From the NCBI RefSeq assembly GCF_017315985.1, contig NZ_JAFLVR010000012.1:1-64000 (forward strand): a DNA stretch of 64,000 nt, written 5' to 3'. This document shows positions 38,646 through 47,522 of the stretch, piece after piece; position 1 is the first letter of the stretch; the number at the start of each line of letters is the position of its first letter. The stretch is from Candidatus Enterococcus murrayae (GTDB lineage Bacteria; Bacillota; Bacilli; Lactobacillales; Enterococcaceae). The notes below the pieces were generated by a model. The model did not search any database and was not told the DNA's origin. It worked only from the letters and a program-made list of their open reading frames with translations. A program made the position numbers and the translations under genes.

Positions 38646-39538
38646 TATTCATTTTGTTTCGCATGACTATCGGTTTTACGGTATTTGCTAGGTGAAATAT
38701 CGGTTTTCGTTTTAAATAACCGACTAAAATAAGCAAAATTATCAATCCCTATTTCCATAGAGACTTCCTTAATAGAAAGATTGGAATAGCGTAATAAATC
38801 TTTAGCGTAGGATATTTTACAGCTGATTTGATAATCTACCGGCGGCTGTCCCATGTATTTTGAAAAGTCTTTGACAATTTGATATTTATTGATATGAAAT
38901 TGCCTCTCCAGCTCCTCTAAGGTCACTCCGCGCCGAAAATTCTCATCAATATAATTTTTCACAGCATAAAGATAGACAGGGATTTCACTGTCAGAAAAGT
39001 CCATTTGATATTTTTGTAGGATCAACTCATTCAATAATTCGTGGACCAAAATCGATGATTCAAAATCTGTTTTCGCATTTGGGTCCTTTTGCAGCTGCAA
39101 TAGTTTGTCCACGATTAGGTGAACTTGGTTGGTTCGAACATTTTCGCTGTCGGTATGAAACACAGGAGAGCCGTTTTTAATAAATTCCTGATAGAAGCTG
39201 TCTGAGTTTCCGCCAGAAAAATGAATCCAGTCCATCTCCCAAGGCTCTTTGCTGGTTGTTTTGTAATACTGATACTTTTTGCAGTCGATCAAAAAAATAT
39301 CGCCGGCCTTCAATGAATAGACCGCATCCTGATAATGCAGCTCTCCGGCACCAGACAAGGTGAATTTCATAAGATATGAAGGAAGGTTTTCTCGTTCAGT
39401 GAAATAAGGCTGATGCGCTTTGAAATAGCCGATTTCTTGAACGAAATAAAACAATTCACGGGTTCTTTGTTTTGGAGTAAGGATAAATCTGGTTGAGTCT
39501 GATGTCCATGAATGGTTTGCATTTTCCCAATAAGTCAT
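38645..39538 (-). CDS. AraC-family regulator of the rhamnose operon (RhaR-like)
   Basis: 297 residues from the ATG at 39538, chosen because AAAGGAG lies upstream. The cupin-type sensor (about 50-120) has LSGAGELHYQDAVYSLKAGD. The C-terminal helix-turn-helix pair (about 195-290) ends VSMEIGIDNFAYFSRLFKTKTDISPSKYR. It is divergent from rhaB, and direct repeats in the shared region fit AraC-type binding. It is therefore the likely L-rhamnose-responsive activator of rhaB-rhaA-rhaD-fucO. Confidence 0.85.
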   Translation of the reverse strand: MTYWENANHSWTSDSTRFILTPKQRTRELFYFVQEIGYFKAHQPYFTERENLPSYLMKFTLSGAGELHYQDAVYSLKAGDIFLIDCKKYQYYKTTSKEPWEMDWIHFSGGNSDSFYQEFIKNGSPVFHTDSENVRTNQVHLIVDKLLQLQKDPNAKTDFESSILVHELLNELILQKYQMDFSDSEIPVYLYAVKNYIDENFRRGVTLEELERQFHINKYQIVKDFSKYMGQPPVDYQISCKISYAKDLLRYSNLSIKEVSMEIGIDNFAYFSRLFKTKTDISPSKYRKTDSHAKQNE

Positions 39539-39571
39539 TTTTTGACTCCTTTCACCAAGATAGTGCAAGTA

Positions 39572-39627
39572 TACATCAAAATCGTGTAATGTAAAAGCTT
39601 ACATCAAATTGTAGAATAGCATTATAA
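39572..39627 (+). promoter_or_regulatory. Rhamnose promoter with direct repeats and cre-like palindrome
   Basis: TACATCAAA occurs at 39572-39580 and 39600-39608, 28 bp apart, as expected for an AraC-family dimer. The second copy overlaps the -35 TTACAT (39599-39604), which is 17 bp from TTATAA (39622-39627). ATGTAAAAGCTTACA at 39589-39603 is a near-palindrome matching the cre consensus except for the central C. Confidence 0.6.
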
Positions 39628-39699
39628 GTTTGAGATCAGGTTTGAATGAAAAGAAGCACCTCTTTTTAAGTGTGATCAATAAAGTGAAAGGAGTAGAAA

Positions 39700-41169
39700 A
39701 TGAAGAAATACATTGCTATTGATATTGGCGCCTCCAGCGGCCGATTGATGGAAAGTGAATTAATTGACGGCCAGCTGACGCTTCACGAGGTTCATCGTTT
39801 TAAAAATGAATTTAGGCTGCTGGAAGGATTTCAGCGGTGGGATATTCATTATTTGATCCAAGAGATACTCATTGGTTTAGAAAAGGTAAAAAGAAACGGC
39901 ACCAGCCACTGTTTTGTTGGGATCGACACGTGGGCAGTGGATTATTGCCTTGTAGATAAGACGGGTGGGCTTTTGGGCGAACCTATCGCTTATCGTGATA
40001 ATCGGACGAAAGATGCAGTCGAGGATTTTCAGCGAGTGATGAGCTTGGAAAAATTGTATGAAAAGACGGGGATTCAAATTCAGTCCTTTAATACGATTTT
40101 TCAGCTGCTTGTTGAAAAGAAAGAGCTGCTGGAAGCGGCAGATAAATTGTTATTGATCCCAGATTATCTTGGCTATGTTTTTACAGGTCGAGGGGTGATG
40201 GAGAAGACCAATGCCTCAACCATGCAGCTGTTAAATCCTGGAAGCGAGTCTTGGGATGAGGAGCTGTTAAAGCTAGTCGGGATAAAAAAGGAGCAGTTGC
40301 CGCCGTTAGTCGATGCGGGGACGATTTTAGGCTCGCTTTTGAAGGAGAAATTCGTAGATTTTGATTTGCCAGCTGCGACCTTTGTTTCAGTTGCGAGTCA
40401 CGATACGGCTTCGGCCATTCTGGGGACACCGGGTCAAGGAAGCGATTGGGGATACATTTCTAGCGGTACCTGGTCGCTTTTGGGAATTGAAACAACGGTT
40501 GCGAATGTTAGTCGAGAGGCCTTTAGTGAGAATTATACAAATGAGTGGGGAGCCCATAATACCATTCGCTTTTTAAAAAATATCATGGGGATGTGGCTGA
40601 TTCAAGAAACGGCTCGTATGCAGAAATATGAATACAGCTATCCTGAGCTTGCTGAACTTGCAGCAAAGGAACCGCCTTTCCAACAATTTATTGATGTCAA
40701 TCATCACAGCTTCCTAAATCCTGAAAATATGATTGCCGCTATCCAGAATTATTGTAAAGCGACGGGACAACTAGTTCCCGAAACGCCGGGGGCGATCGCT
40801 CGCTGTATTTATGACAATTTAGCGCTTTGCTATGCGAGTGAATTAGAGAAGTTAGAACGAATGACTGGAACGAATGAAAAAATCAACACGCTGCATATTG
40901 TTGGCGGCGGCTCCAATAATAAGTTTCTCAACCAGCTTACAGCCGATGCCACGCAAATTGAAATCAGTGCCGGACCAAGTGAGGCTACGGCGATTGGCAA
41001 CATACTCATGCAAATGGTGGCCGCAAAAGAGTTTGCTTCGATAGAAGAGGGACGTAACTGCATTTTAAAATCATTTGCTTTCAGTAAGCATTTACCACAG
41101 GCGTTTGATCGGAAAGTATTAGAGCAGTACCAAAAATTTATAGCAGAAGGAGCAATGGAAAATGAGTAA
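39700..41169 (+). CDS. rhaB: Rhamnulokinase
   Basis: 489 residues of the FGGY sugar-kinase family. The N-terminal phosphate loop is [31 protein letters not shown] and [12 protein letters not shown] are rhamnulokinase motifs, and the second ATP motif is [17 protein letters not shown]. It phosphorylates L-rhamnulose to rhamnulose 1-phosphate. AAAGGAG precedes the ATG. The gene starts the operon and overlaps rhaA by eight bases. Confidence 0.96.
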   Translation: MKKYIAIDIGASSGRLMESELIDGQLTLHEVHRFKNEFRLLEGFQRWDIHYLIQEILIGLEKVKRNGTSHCFVGIDTWAVDYCLVDKTGGLLGEPIAYRDNRTKDAVEDFQRVMSLEKLYEKTGIQIQSFNTIFQLLVEKKELLEAADKLLLIPDYLGYVFTGRGVMEKTNASTMQLLNPGSESWDEELLKLVGIKKEQLPPLVDAGTILGSLLKEKFVDFDLPAATFVSVASHDTASAILGTPGQGSDWGYISSGTWSLLGIETTVANVSREAFSENYTNEWGAHNTIRFLKNIMGMWLIQETARMQKYEYSYPELAELAAKEPPFQQFIDVNHHSFLNPENMIAAIQNYCKATGQLVPETPGAIARCIYDNLALCYASELEKLERMTGTNEKINTLHIVGGGSNNKFLNQLTADATQIEISAGPSEATAIGNILMQMVAAKEFASIEEGRNCILKSFAFSKHLPQAFDRKVLEQYQKFIAEGAMENE

Positions 41170-42415
41170 AGTAACGGAGAGGTATCAAGCGGCTAAAGAA
41201 GCGTATAAAAAAATTGACGTGGATACGGATGCTGTGTTGAAGCAGCTGCAGGAGGTAAAAATCTCCATGCATGTTTGGCAAGGCGATGATGTCAAAGGAT
41301 TTTTAAGTGATGAGGAGCTTTCGGGCGGGATTTCTGTTACCGGCAACTATCCGGGTGCGGCGCGTACGCCAGATGAGCTTCGTTCGGACCTGGAGAAAGC
41401 GTACTCCCTGATTCCAGGCAAGCATAAGCTAAATTTACATGCGATCTATTTGGATACGGATGAAAAGGTGGATCTGAATGAATTAGAGCCGAAGCATTTT
41501 GCAAGATGGGTCGCTTGGGCGAAGGAACAGGGGTTAGGCTTAGATTTTAATCCAACCTTTTTCTCTCATCCAATGTTTAAGGACGGCTTTACTTTAGCTT
41601 CACCCGATATGGAAGTCCGCGATTTCTGGATTGAGCATGGCAAACGATCGCGCAGAATCGCAGAGTATTTTGGGAAAGAAACCGGCCAAGTATGTGTGAA
41701 TAATTTCTGGGTACCTGACGGCTTCAAAGACAATCCGATTGATCGCTACACGCCAAGAGAACGGTTGATGGAGGCTTTGGATGAGGTTTTTGCTGAAAAA
41801 CTTGAAAGCCAATATACCGTTGATGCGGTGGAAAGTAAATTATTTGGGTTAGGAGCTGAGGCGTATACCGTTGGCTCGCACGATTTTTATATGGGCTATG
41901 GTCTAACTCGCGACAAGCTGATTTGTCTAGATGCCGGCCATTTTCATCCGACAGAAGTGATTTCCAATAAGCTGTCCGCTTTGGGGCTGTTTAGTGAGGG
42001 AATTTTGCTGCATGTCAGTCGTCCGGTTCGCTGGGATAGTGATCATGTAGTGATTATGGACGATGAGCTGCAGGAGATTGGCCGTGAACTGGTTCGCAAC
42101 GATTTACTTAAGAAAACACATATCGGCTTAGATTTCTTTGATGCGACGATCAATCGAGTAGCCGCATGGGTGATCGGTACTCGGAATACTCAAAAAGCAC
42201 TTTTGAAGGCGATGCTTGAGCCGGTCGAATCACTTAAGCAAATCGAATTGTCTGGAGACTATACCAGCCGCTTAGCAATGATTGAAGAGCTAAAAGATTT
42301 TCCGTTTGCGGATGTGTGGAATTATTTCTGTGAGATCAATGATGTGCCGGTTGGCTTAGATTGGTTGACTGAGGTTAAGCAATATGAAAAAGCTGTTTTA
42401 AGTTCAAGAAAGTAG
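41162..42415 (+). CDS. rhaA: L-rhamnose isomerase
   Basis: 417 residues, the normal length. The metal-dependent TIM barrel shows [13 protein letters not shown] near the N-terminus, [10 protein letters not shown] and [10 protein letters not shown] with the conserved Asp and His ligands. It converts L-rhamnose to L-rhamnulose. The start overlaps the rhaB stop, and rhaD follows 10 bp later. Confidence 0.97.
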   Translation: MSKVTERYQAAKEAYKKIDVDTDAVLKQLQEVKISMHVWQGDDVKGFLSDEELSGGISVTGNYPGAARTPDELRSDLEKAYSLIPGKHKLNLHAIYLDTDEKVDLNELEPKHFARWVAWAKEQGLGLDFNPTFFSHPMFKDGFTLASPDMEVRDFWIEHGKRSRRIAEYFGKETGQVCVNNFWVPDGFKDNPIDRYTPRERLMEALDEVFAEKLESQYTVDAVESKLFGLGAEAYTVGSHDFYMGYGLTRDKLICLDAGHFHPTEVISNKLSALGLFSEGILLHVSRPVRWDSDHVVIMDDELQEIGRELVRNDLLKKTHIGLDFFDATINRVAAWVIGTRNTQKALLKAMLEPVESLKQIELSGDYTSRLAMIEELKDFPFADVWNYFCEINDVPVGLDWLTEVKQYEKAVLSSRK

Positions 42416-42425
42416 GAGAAAGATC

Positions 42426-43250
42426 ATGAAGAAAAATAATATATTGAACGCGAATTATGTACAAGAAATGATTGAAGTCACCACCAATTTATATCGTTTG
42501 GGTTGGGATGAACGCAATGGAGGAAATATTAGCTATCTGCTGGAGGAAAATGAAATCCTGCCTTTCTTAGATCCTGCTGAAGTTCTTCGAGAGATACCAA
42601 TGATTTTTGATGCAGCGTCATTAGCTGGAAAATATTTTATTGTCACTGGTTCAGGAAAGTATTTCAAAAATGTTCAAGTCAATCCGGCGGAAAACTTAGG
42701 AATTATTCGAGTAAAGGAAGACGGAAATACGCTGCAGCTGCTTTGGGGCTTAGAAAACGGGGCGGTGCCGACAAGTGAGCTGCCTAGTCATTTCATGAGT
42801 CATATGGCACGTTTAACCGTTGATCCTGACAATCGCATCATTATGCATAATCACGCGACGCATTTGTTAGCGATGAGCTTTACCCATGATTTAGAGGAAA
42901 AAGCCTTCACTAGGACATTATGGAAAATGTGTACAGAGTGCTTGGTGGTTTTCCCAGAGGGTGTGTCCATTCTTCCTTGGCTTGTTCCCGGAACGACGGA
43001 AATCGGTGAAGCAACAGCAGCGAAAATGAAGGAGACCCGCTTAGTTTTATGGCCGCAGCATGGCATCTATGGCGCTGGAAAAGATATGGATGAGGTCTTC
43101 GGGCTGATTGAAACGGCAGAAAAAGCCGCAGAGGTTTATACCTATGTGTGTGCCCAAGGCGGAATCAAACAAACAATCAGTGATGAGAACTTACGCTTAT
43201 TAGCAGATCGTTTTGGCGTGACACCGCGTGAAGGATACTTAGAAGCCTAA
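42426..43250 (+). CDS. rhaD: Rhamnulose-1-phosphate aldolase
   Basis: 274 residues, class II aldolase. The zinc ligands are in MHNHATHLLAM (two His) and WPQHGIYGAG (third His). It splits rhamnulose 1-phosphate into dihydroxyacetone phosphate and L-lactaldehyde. TAGGAGA precedes the ATG. It is third in the operon, and a small hairpin separates it from fucO. Confidence 0.96.
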   Translation: MKKNNILNANYVQEMIEVTTNLYRLGWDERNGGNISYLLEENEILPFLDPAEVLREIPMIFDAASLAGKYFIVTGSGKYFKNVQVNPAENLGIIRVKEDGNTLQLLWGLENGAVPTSELPSHFMSHMARLTVDPDNRIIMHNHATHLLAMSFTHDLEEKAFTRTLWKMCTECLVVFPEGVSILPWLVPGTTEIGEATAAKMKETRLVLWPQHGIYGAGKDMDEVFGLIETAEKAAEVYTYVCAQGGIKQTISDENLRLLADRFGVTPREGYLEA

Positions 43251-43257
43251 GCGCTGA

Positions 43258-43282
43258 AGGTGAGGGGATTTCCTACTCACCT
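43258..43282 (+). other. Intercistronic hairpin between rhaD and fucO
   Basis: AGGTGAG (43258-43264) and CTCACCT (43276-43282) pair around an 11-base loop. No T run follows, so it is likely an mRNA processing or stability element, not a terminator. Confidence 0.5.
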
Positions 43283-43307
43283 AACCAGATTGAATGGAGG
43301 AAGAAAA

Positions 43308-44462
43308 ATGACAGTGAATCGAATGATTTTGAACGAAACATCGTATTTTGGAAAAGGGGCGATTACGAATATTGTGCCGGAAATTAAAAAGCGCTGCTAT
43401 AAAAAGGTGGTCGTTGTTACTGATAAAGGGTTAATTGATTTTAAGGTTGCCGCAAAAGTCACAGACTTATTGGACGAAGCAACTATTTCTTATACGATTT
43501 ATGATGGAATCGTCCCGAACCCAACCGTGCAAAACGTGAAGGATGGGGTGGCATTTGTGAAGGACTCAAATGCAGAGGCGATCATTGCCATCGGCGGCGG
43601 TTCACCGATCGATACGGCAAAAGCCATCGGCATCATTTTAACCAATCCAGAATTTTCAGATGTGTTGAGCTTGGAGGGAACGGCGGCAACTCAAAATCCA
43701 TCCTTGCCAATCCTAGCAATTCCAACTACTTCGGGAACCGCTGCAGAGGTTACGATCAATTATGTTATCACCGATGAAAAGAGCCATCGCAAGTTTGTTT
43801 GTGTGGACCCTAATGATATCCCGCTTGTGGCCTTCATCGATAGCGATATGATGATGGGAATGCCGAAGACTTTAGCCGCTTCCACAGGAATGGATGCCAT
43901 GACGCATGCCATTGAAGGATTTATTACAAAGGGTGCATGGGAATTGACTGATATGCTGCATCTTAAAGCCATCGAAATCATTGGCCGCTCATTAAGAGAT
44001 TCGGTGAATGAGCAGCAAGCGGCGCGAGAAGAAATGGCATTGGGCCAATATATTGCAGGAATGGGCTTTTCTAATGTCGGTTTGGGCCTTGTACACGGCA
44101 TGGCGCATCCGTTGAGTGCTTGGTATAACATTCCTCATGGTATTGCATGTGCTGCGCTGTTACCTACAGTGATGAAGTTCAATAAGGATTTTACAGGAGA
44201 AAAATATCGCGAAATTGGGAAAGCATTACAAATAGACGGCATCGATACGATGAGTATTGAAGAAGCAAGAGCAGCTGCTTGTACTGCAATCGATCAGCTA
44301 AGCAAGGATGTCGGAATTCCAGCGACTATTTCTGAATTAGGTGTTAAGTCTGAAGATATTGCCAAAATTGCCGAAGACGCCTTCAAGGACGTTTGTACAC
44401 CGGGAAATCCGCGGGATGCGAGTGTTTCAGAAATCATTGAGCTGTATCAAAGCTTGATGTAG
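43308..44462 (+). CDS. fucO: Lactaldehyde reductase (iron-dependent alcohol dehydrogenase)
   Basis: 384 residues. The NAD-binding motif is AIGGGSPIDTAKAIG. The iron site is built from DAMTHAIEGF and HGMAHPLSAWYNIPHG. It reduces L-lactaldehyde from RhaD to L-1,2-propanediol, which balances redox during anaerobic rhamnose use. The ATG at 43308 follows GGAGG. It is the last gene of the rhamnose operon. The operon has no dedicated rhamnose transporter or mutarotase in this window. Confidence 0.95.
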   Translation: MTVNRMILNETSYFGKGAITNIVPEIKKRCYKKVVVVTDKGLIDFKVAAKVTDLLDEATISYTIYDGIVPNPTVQNVKDGVAFVKDSNAEAIIAIGGGSPIDTAKAIGIILTNPEFSDVLSLEGTAATQNPSLPILAIPTTSGTAAEVTINYVITDEKSHRKFVCVDPNDIPLVAFIDSDMMMGMPKTLAASTGMDAMTHAIEGFITKGAWELTDMLHLKAIEIIGRSLRDSVNEQQAAREEMALGQYIAGMGFSNVGLGLVHGMAHPLSAWYNIPHGIACAALLPTVMKFNKDFTGEKYREIGKALQIDGIDTMSIEEARAAACTAIDQLSKDVGIPATISELGVKSEDIAKIAEDAFKDVCTPGNPRDASVSEIIELYQSLM

Positions 44463-44547
44463 CCGTTTTGATCAAAAGATAAGCTTTTTGATTATGTGTT
44501 TGAGATTTAAGGCCAAGTAAACGTTTAACGATTTTTATAGGTAAAGC

Positions 44548-44576
44548 TTGATTTATTTTTAGCGATGTGAAATGAT
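44548..44576 (+). promoter_or_regulatory. Possible promoter of the P-type ATPase gene
   Basis: TTGATT (44548-44553) and AATGAT (44571-44576) are 17 bp apart. The only later sequence before the gene is the hairpin leader, so a transcript from here would have about 115 bases of structured 5' RNA. Confidence 0.4.
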
Positions 44577-44602
44577 AAGGGAGATTTAAATATTAGACTA
44601 AA

Positions 44603-44624
44603 ATACTGTTCGCCGGAATAGTAT
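44603..44624 (+). other. Nine-bp hairpin in the P-type ATPase leader
   Basis: ATACTGTTC (44603-44611) and GAATAGTAT (44616-44624) pair with one G-U around the tetraloop GCCG. It directly precedes the terminator hairpin at 44628, like the sensing half of a riboregulator, but no known class is recognised. Confidence 0.5.
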
Positions 44625-44627
44625 GAT

Positions 44628-44683
44628 AAAAAGTCAGCCAAACTAACCGTAGGCTCTAATGGTTAGTTTGACTGACTTTTTTT
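44628..44683 (+). terminator. Terminator or attenuator 18 bp upstream of the P-type ATPase gene
   Basis: Arms 44628-44648 and 44661-44681 form a long stem with one mismatch, followed by a T run ending at 44683. It may end the rhamnose operon. But there is no room for a promoter between it and the ATPase ribosome binding site, so ATPase transcripts should pass through it. Confidence 0.85.
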
Positions 44684-44701
44684 GTTTAGGAGGGATCAGG
44701 C

Positions 44702-47257
44702 ATGCAAAAGAAATGGATAGAAGGAGAAAATAAGTTGAACAAAGGACTCACACAGTTGGAAGCAGAGGAGCGTTTAGAAAAGTATGGGGAAAATACGATT
44801 GAACAGCGTAAGAAGAAGCGCTTTATTGAGTACTTGCTGTTGTCATTGAAAGATATCACCATAATCATCCTACTGATTGCAACTATTCTTTCTAGTTATG
44901 TCGCTTGGAAAAACCATCCAGATAATTTTTCTGAACCGCTCGTCATTTTTGGAATCGTGATATTGAATATATTTTTATCTATTCGGCAACAGAAAAAAGC
45001 CGAAAAATCAATGGAGGAACTGAAAGGTTTTAGTATTCCTGAAACGAAAGTGTTCCGGGATGGTCAATTGAAAATGATAAATAGTACCGAAGTCGTGCCT
45101 GGGGATCGACTGTTACTGGAATTAGGGGATCGGGTTTCTGCCGATGCAAAACTCATTAAAAGCAAGAATCTGTTGATCGATGAATCCTTTTTAACAGGTG
45201 AGAGTGAGCCCAGTGAAAAAGACGAAGGTTATCAGTCTATGCCGGAGGATTCGATTGGAGATTTGAAGAATAAAGTATTTTCAGGATCATTAGTGGTCAG
45301 TGGGCATGCCGAAGCAGTCGTTGAACAAACAGGGCTGCACACAGAAATAGGAAAAATATCTGGTTTGTTGACTGAAGAAGCGCCAATGCAAGCACCGCTG
45401 CAGGTAAGAATGCAGAAGTTGGGAAAAGGGTTAGGCGGAGTTGCTATCGGTGCGGCGTTTTTAGCGATTGTGATTGGGATCATTCGCGGTTACTCGATCG
45501 AAGTCTCCATCATGACGGCTATTTCGATGGCGGTAGCGGCGATCCCTGAAGTGCTGCCGGTAGTAGTAACCATTTCTTTATCCTTTGGTATCAGAAATAT
45601 GGCGAAAAAAAAGACAATTGTCCGAACGCCGGCAGCTGTAGAAACGATTGGAAATGTTTCGGTAATTTGTTCGGATAAGACGGGAACGATCACAGAAAAT
45701 AAAATGACAGTCGAAAAGATCGAGTCAGTGTTGAGCAATGAAAAACCGCAAACTAAATCTGAGTTGCTGTTGAATTTCTATTTAGCGAGTAATCTCTCTG
45801 AAGAACAAGGAGAGCACGGAAATCCGACTGAACTTGCAATCAAAAAAGCTGCAGAGAAACATTTTGGTAAAAGGAACTTACAACAGAAATTAGCGCAGTA
45901 TGATCGGATTGAAGAAATTCCCTTTGATTCAAAAAGAAAAATAATGACTGTTTTCTATAAAAAGGACGATACCTATTTTTCAGTTACTAAGGGTGCCTAT
46001 GATCGCTTGCCGATCGCTGCGCCGCATAGTGACTATCAGAAAATCCATGACGACCTAGCTAGCCAAGCTTATCGTGTTTTAGGTGTAGCTGTAAAAGAAT
46101 ATTCTTCTTTTCCTAAACATGTAACAAGTGAGTTTTTAGAAAAAGATTTACATTTTCAAGGCTTCATTGGTATTATTGATCCTGCCCGCAAAGAAAGCTA
46201 TCAAGCAGTTGAAACTGCGAAAAAAGCCGGTATTCGTCCAATCATGATTACTGGTGATCATTTGCTGACAGCGAAGAGAATAGCTGAAAATGTAGGGATT
46301 TTAGAACCGGGCACAAAGGCGATGACAGGGTTTGAGCTAGGAAAATTGTCTGATAAAGAGTTATCCGCGATTATTCATGACTATCGCGTTTTTGCAAGAA
46401 CCACTCCAGAGGACAAAATTCGAATTGTTAAGGCATTACAGGAAAATGGCGAGACAGTAGCGATGACGGGGGATGGAGTGAATGACGCACCGGCACTAAA
46501 GGCAGCAGACGTTGGAATAGCGATGGGCGGGGGAACGGAAGTAGCAAAAGAAGCCTCTGATATGGTATTGTTGGATGACAATTTTGCGACGATCATTGAG
46601 GCAGTAAAAGAAGGAAGACGAGTTTATGCCAATATTCGAAAATCTCTTTATGCCATGCTGGGCTGTAATATTTCCGCGTTGACGATTGTCTTAATCTCGT
46701 TGGTGCTAGGCTTGGGAGCTCCTGTTACTGCAATCCAATTACTACTCATTAAAGTTGTTGCAGATGGGATTCCTGGTTTCAGTTTATCAGTGGAACCTGC
46801 GGAAAAAGAGACTATGCTTCGGATGCCTGTTAGTCGGGAATCAAGTATTTTTGACAATGGATTGTTAAGGAAAATAGTGGAGATTTCAATTGTTTTCACT
46901 ATTTTGACGCTAGGGACTATCTACGTCAGTCGTACATTCGCTATTCAGGGGATTCGACCAAGTACAGAGATATCTGATACAATGACGTTTATTGTCTTAG
47001 GATTATCTACAATTGTACACATGTATAACTGTAGAAGCACTGAGTCCATTTTCAAAGTAGGGCTAACTGGAAATAAGCTGCTGGTGATGACGACACTTTT
47101 AGGTGCAGTAACGATTGTATTACTAACAATCATTCCACAAACTGCCGGCATATTGGGCTTGGCTGTGCTACATCTTTATCAGTGGCTCTTTGTTTTTGCC
47201 GTGTCAATGATTCCGTTAATCTATATCGAAGTGAAGAAAAAGCTCAACTTATTTTAG
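44702..47257 (+). CDS. P-type cation-transporting ATPase (P2-like), ion uncertain
   Basis: 851 residues with eight to ten membrane helices. TGES (165-168) is the actuator motif, DKTGT gives phosphorylated Asp325, and GDGVNDAPALK is the hinge. Helix M4 has PEVLP (282-286) where Ca2+ pumps have PEGLP. Helix M6 reads IKVVADGIP where Ca2+ pumps have NLVTDGLP, so a Lys and an Ala replace two metal-binding positions while Asp is kept. It looks like a bacterial Ca2+/Mn2+-type pump with an altered ion site. AGGAGG precedes the ATG. Confidence 0.9.
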   Translation: MQKKWIEGENKLNKGLTQLEAEERLEKYGENTIEQRKKKRFIEYLLLSLKDITIIILLIATILSSYVAWKNHPDNFSEPLVIFGIVILNIFLSIRQQKKAEKSMEELKGFSIPETKVFRDGQLKMINSTEVVPGDRLLLELGDRVSADAKLIKSKNLLIDESFLTGESEPSEKDEGYQSMPEDSIGDLKNKVFSGSLVVSGHAEAVVEQTGLHTEIGKISGLLTEEAPMQAPLQVRMQKLGKGLGGVAIGAAFLAIVIGIIRGYSIEVSIMTAISMAVAAIPEVLPVVVTISLSFGIRNMAKKKTIVRTPAAVETIGNVSVICSDKTGTITENKMTVEKIESVLSNEKPQTKSELLLNFYLASNLSEEQGEHGNPTELAIKKAAEKHFGKRNLQQKLAQYDRIEEIPFDSKRKIMTVFYKKDDTYFSVTKGAYDRLPIAAPHSDYQKIHDDLASQAYRVLGVAVKEYSSFPKHVTSEFLEKDLHFQGFIGIIDPARKESYQAVETAKKAGIRPIMITGDHLLTAKRIAENVGILEPGTKAMTGFELGKLSDKELSAIIHDYRVFARTTPEDKIRIVKALQENGETVAMTGDGVNDAPALKAADVGIAMGGGTEVAKEASDMVLLDDNFATIIEAVKEGRRVYANIRKSLYAMLGCNISALTIVLISLVLGLGAPVTAIQLLLIKVVADGIPGFSLSVEPAEKETMLRMPVSRESSIFDNGLLRKIVEISIVFTILTLGTIYVSRTFAIQGIRPSTEISDTMTFIVLGLSTIVHMYNCRSTESIFKVGLTGNKLLVMTTLLGAVTIVLLTIIPQTAGILGLAVLHLYQWLFVFAVSMIPLIYIEVKKKLNLF

Positions 47258-47334
47258 GTCAGCATAAGACCTGAACAGGCTTTTCAAAGTATAAGGGATT
47301 TTTATAGGTGCTGGATTAGAGTTTAACATCTGAG

Positions 47335-47373
47335 AGCCTTTGTTCTACGACTTGTAGGACAAAGGCTTTTTTT
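47335..47373 (+). terminator. Terminator after the P-type ATPase gene
   Basis: Arms 47335-47348 and 47354-47367 pair with one G-U or mismatch around a 5-base loop, followed by seven T. Confidence 0.9.
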
Positions 47374-47522
47374 GAAGAAAAAACCGACCTACTGAAAAAA
47401 AGCTCTATTCTTCAAGTTCATTTCGTGTATTATGGAGTTAAAATGACAACGTTTTATTTCGTTGGAAAATAGAACAGAATGACTTTGTTGCGAGTCATCT
47501 AAAAGAGAAGAGGGTGATATTT

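Noticed and set aside
44510-44530. AAACGTTT-containing cre-like sequence after fucO
   Set aside because: Three mismatches to the cre consensus in the best alignment, and no promoter beside it.
47443-47457. cre-like box before the first AraC-GH39 gene
   Set aside because: Two mismatches, including one in the conserved AA; too weak to list as a site.
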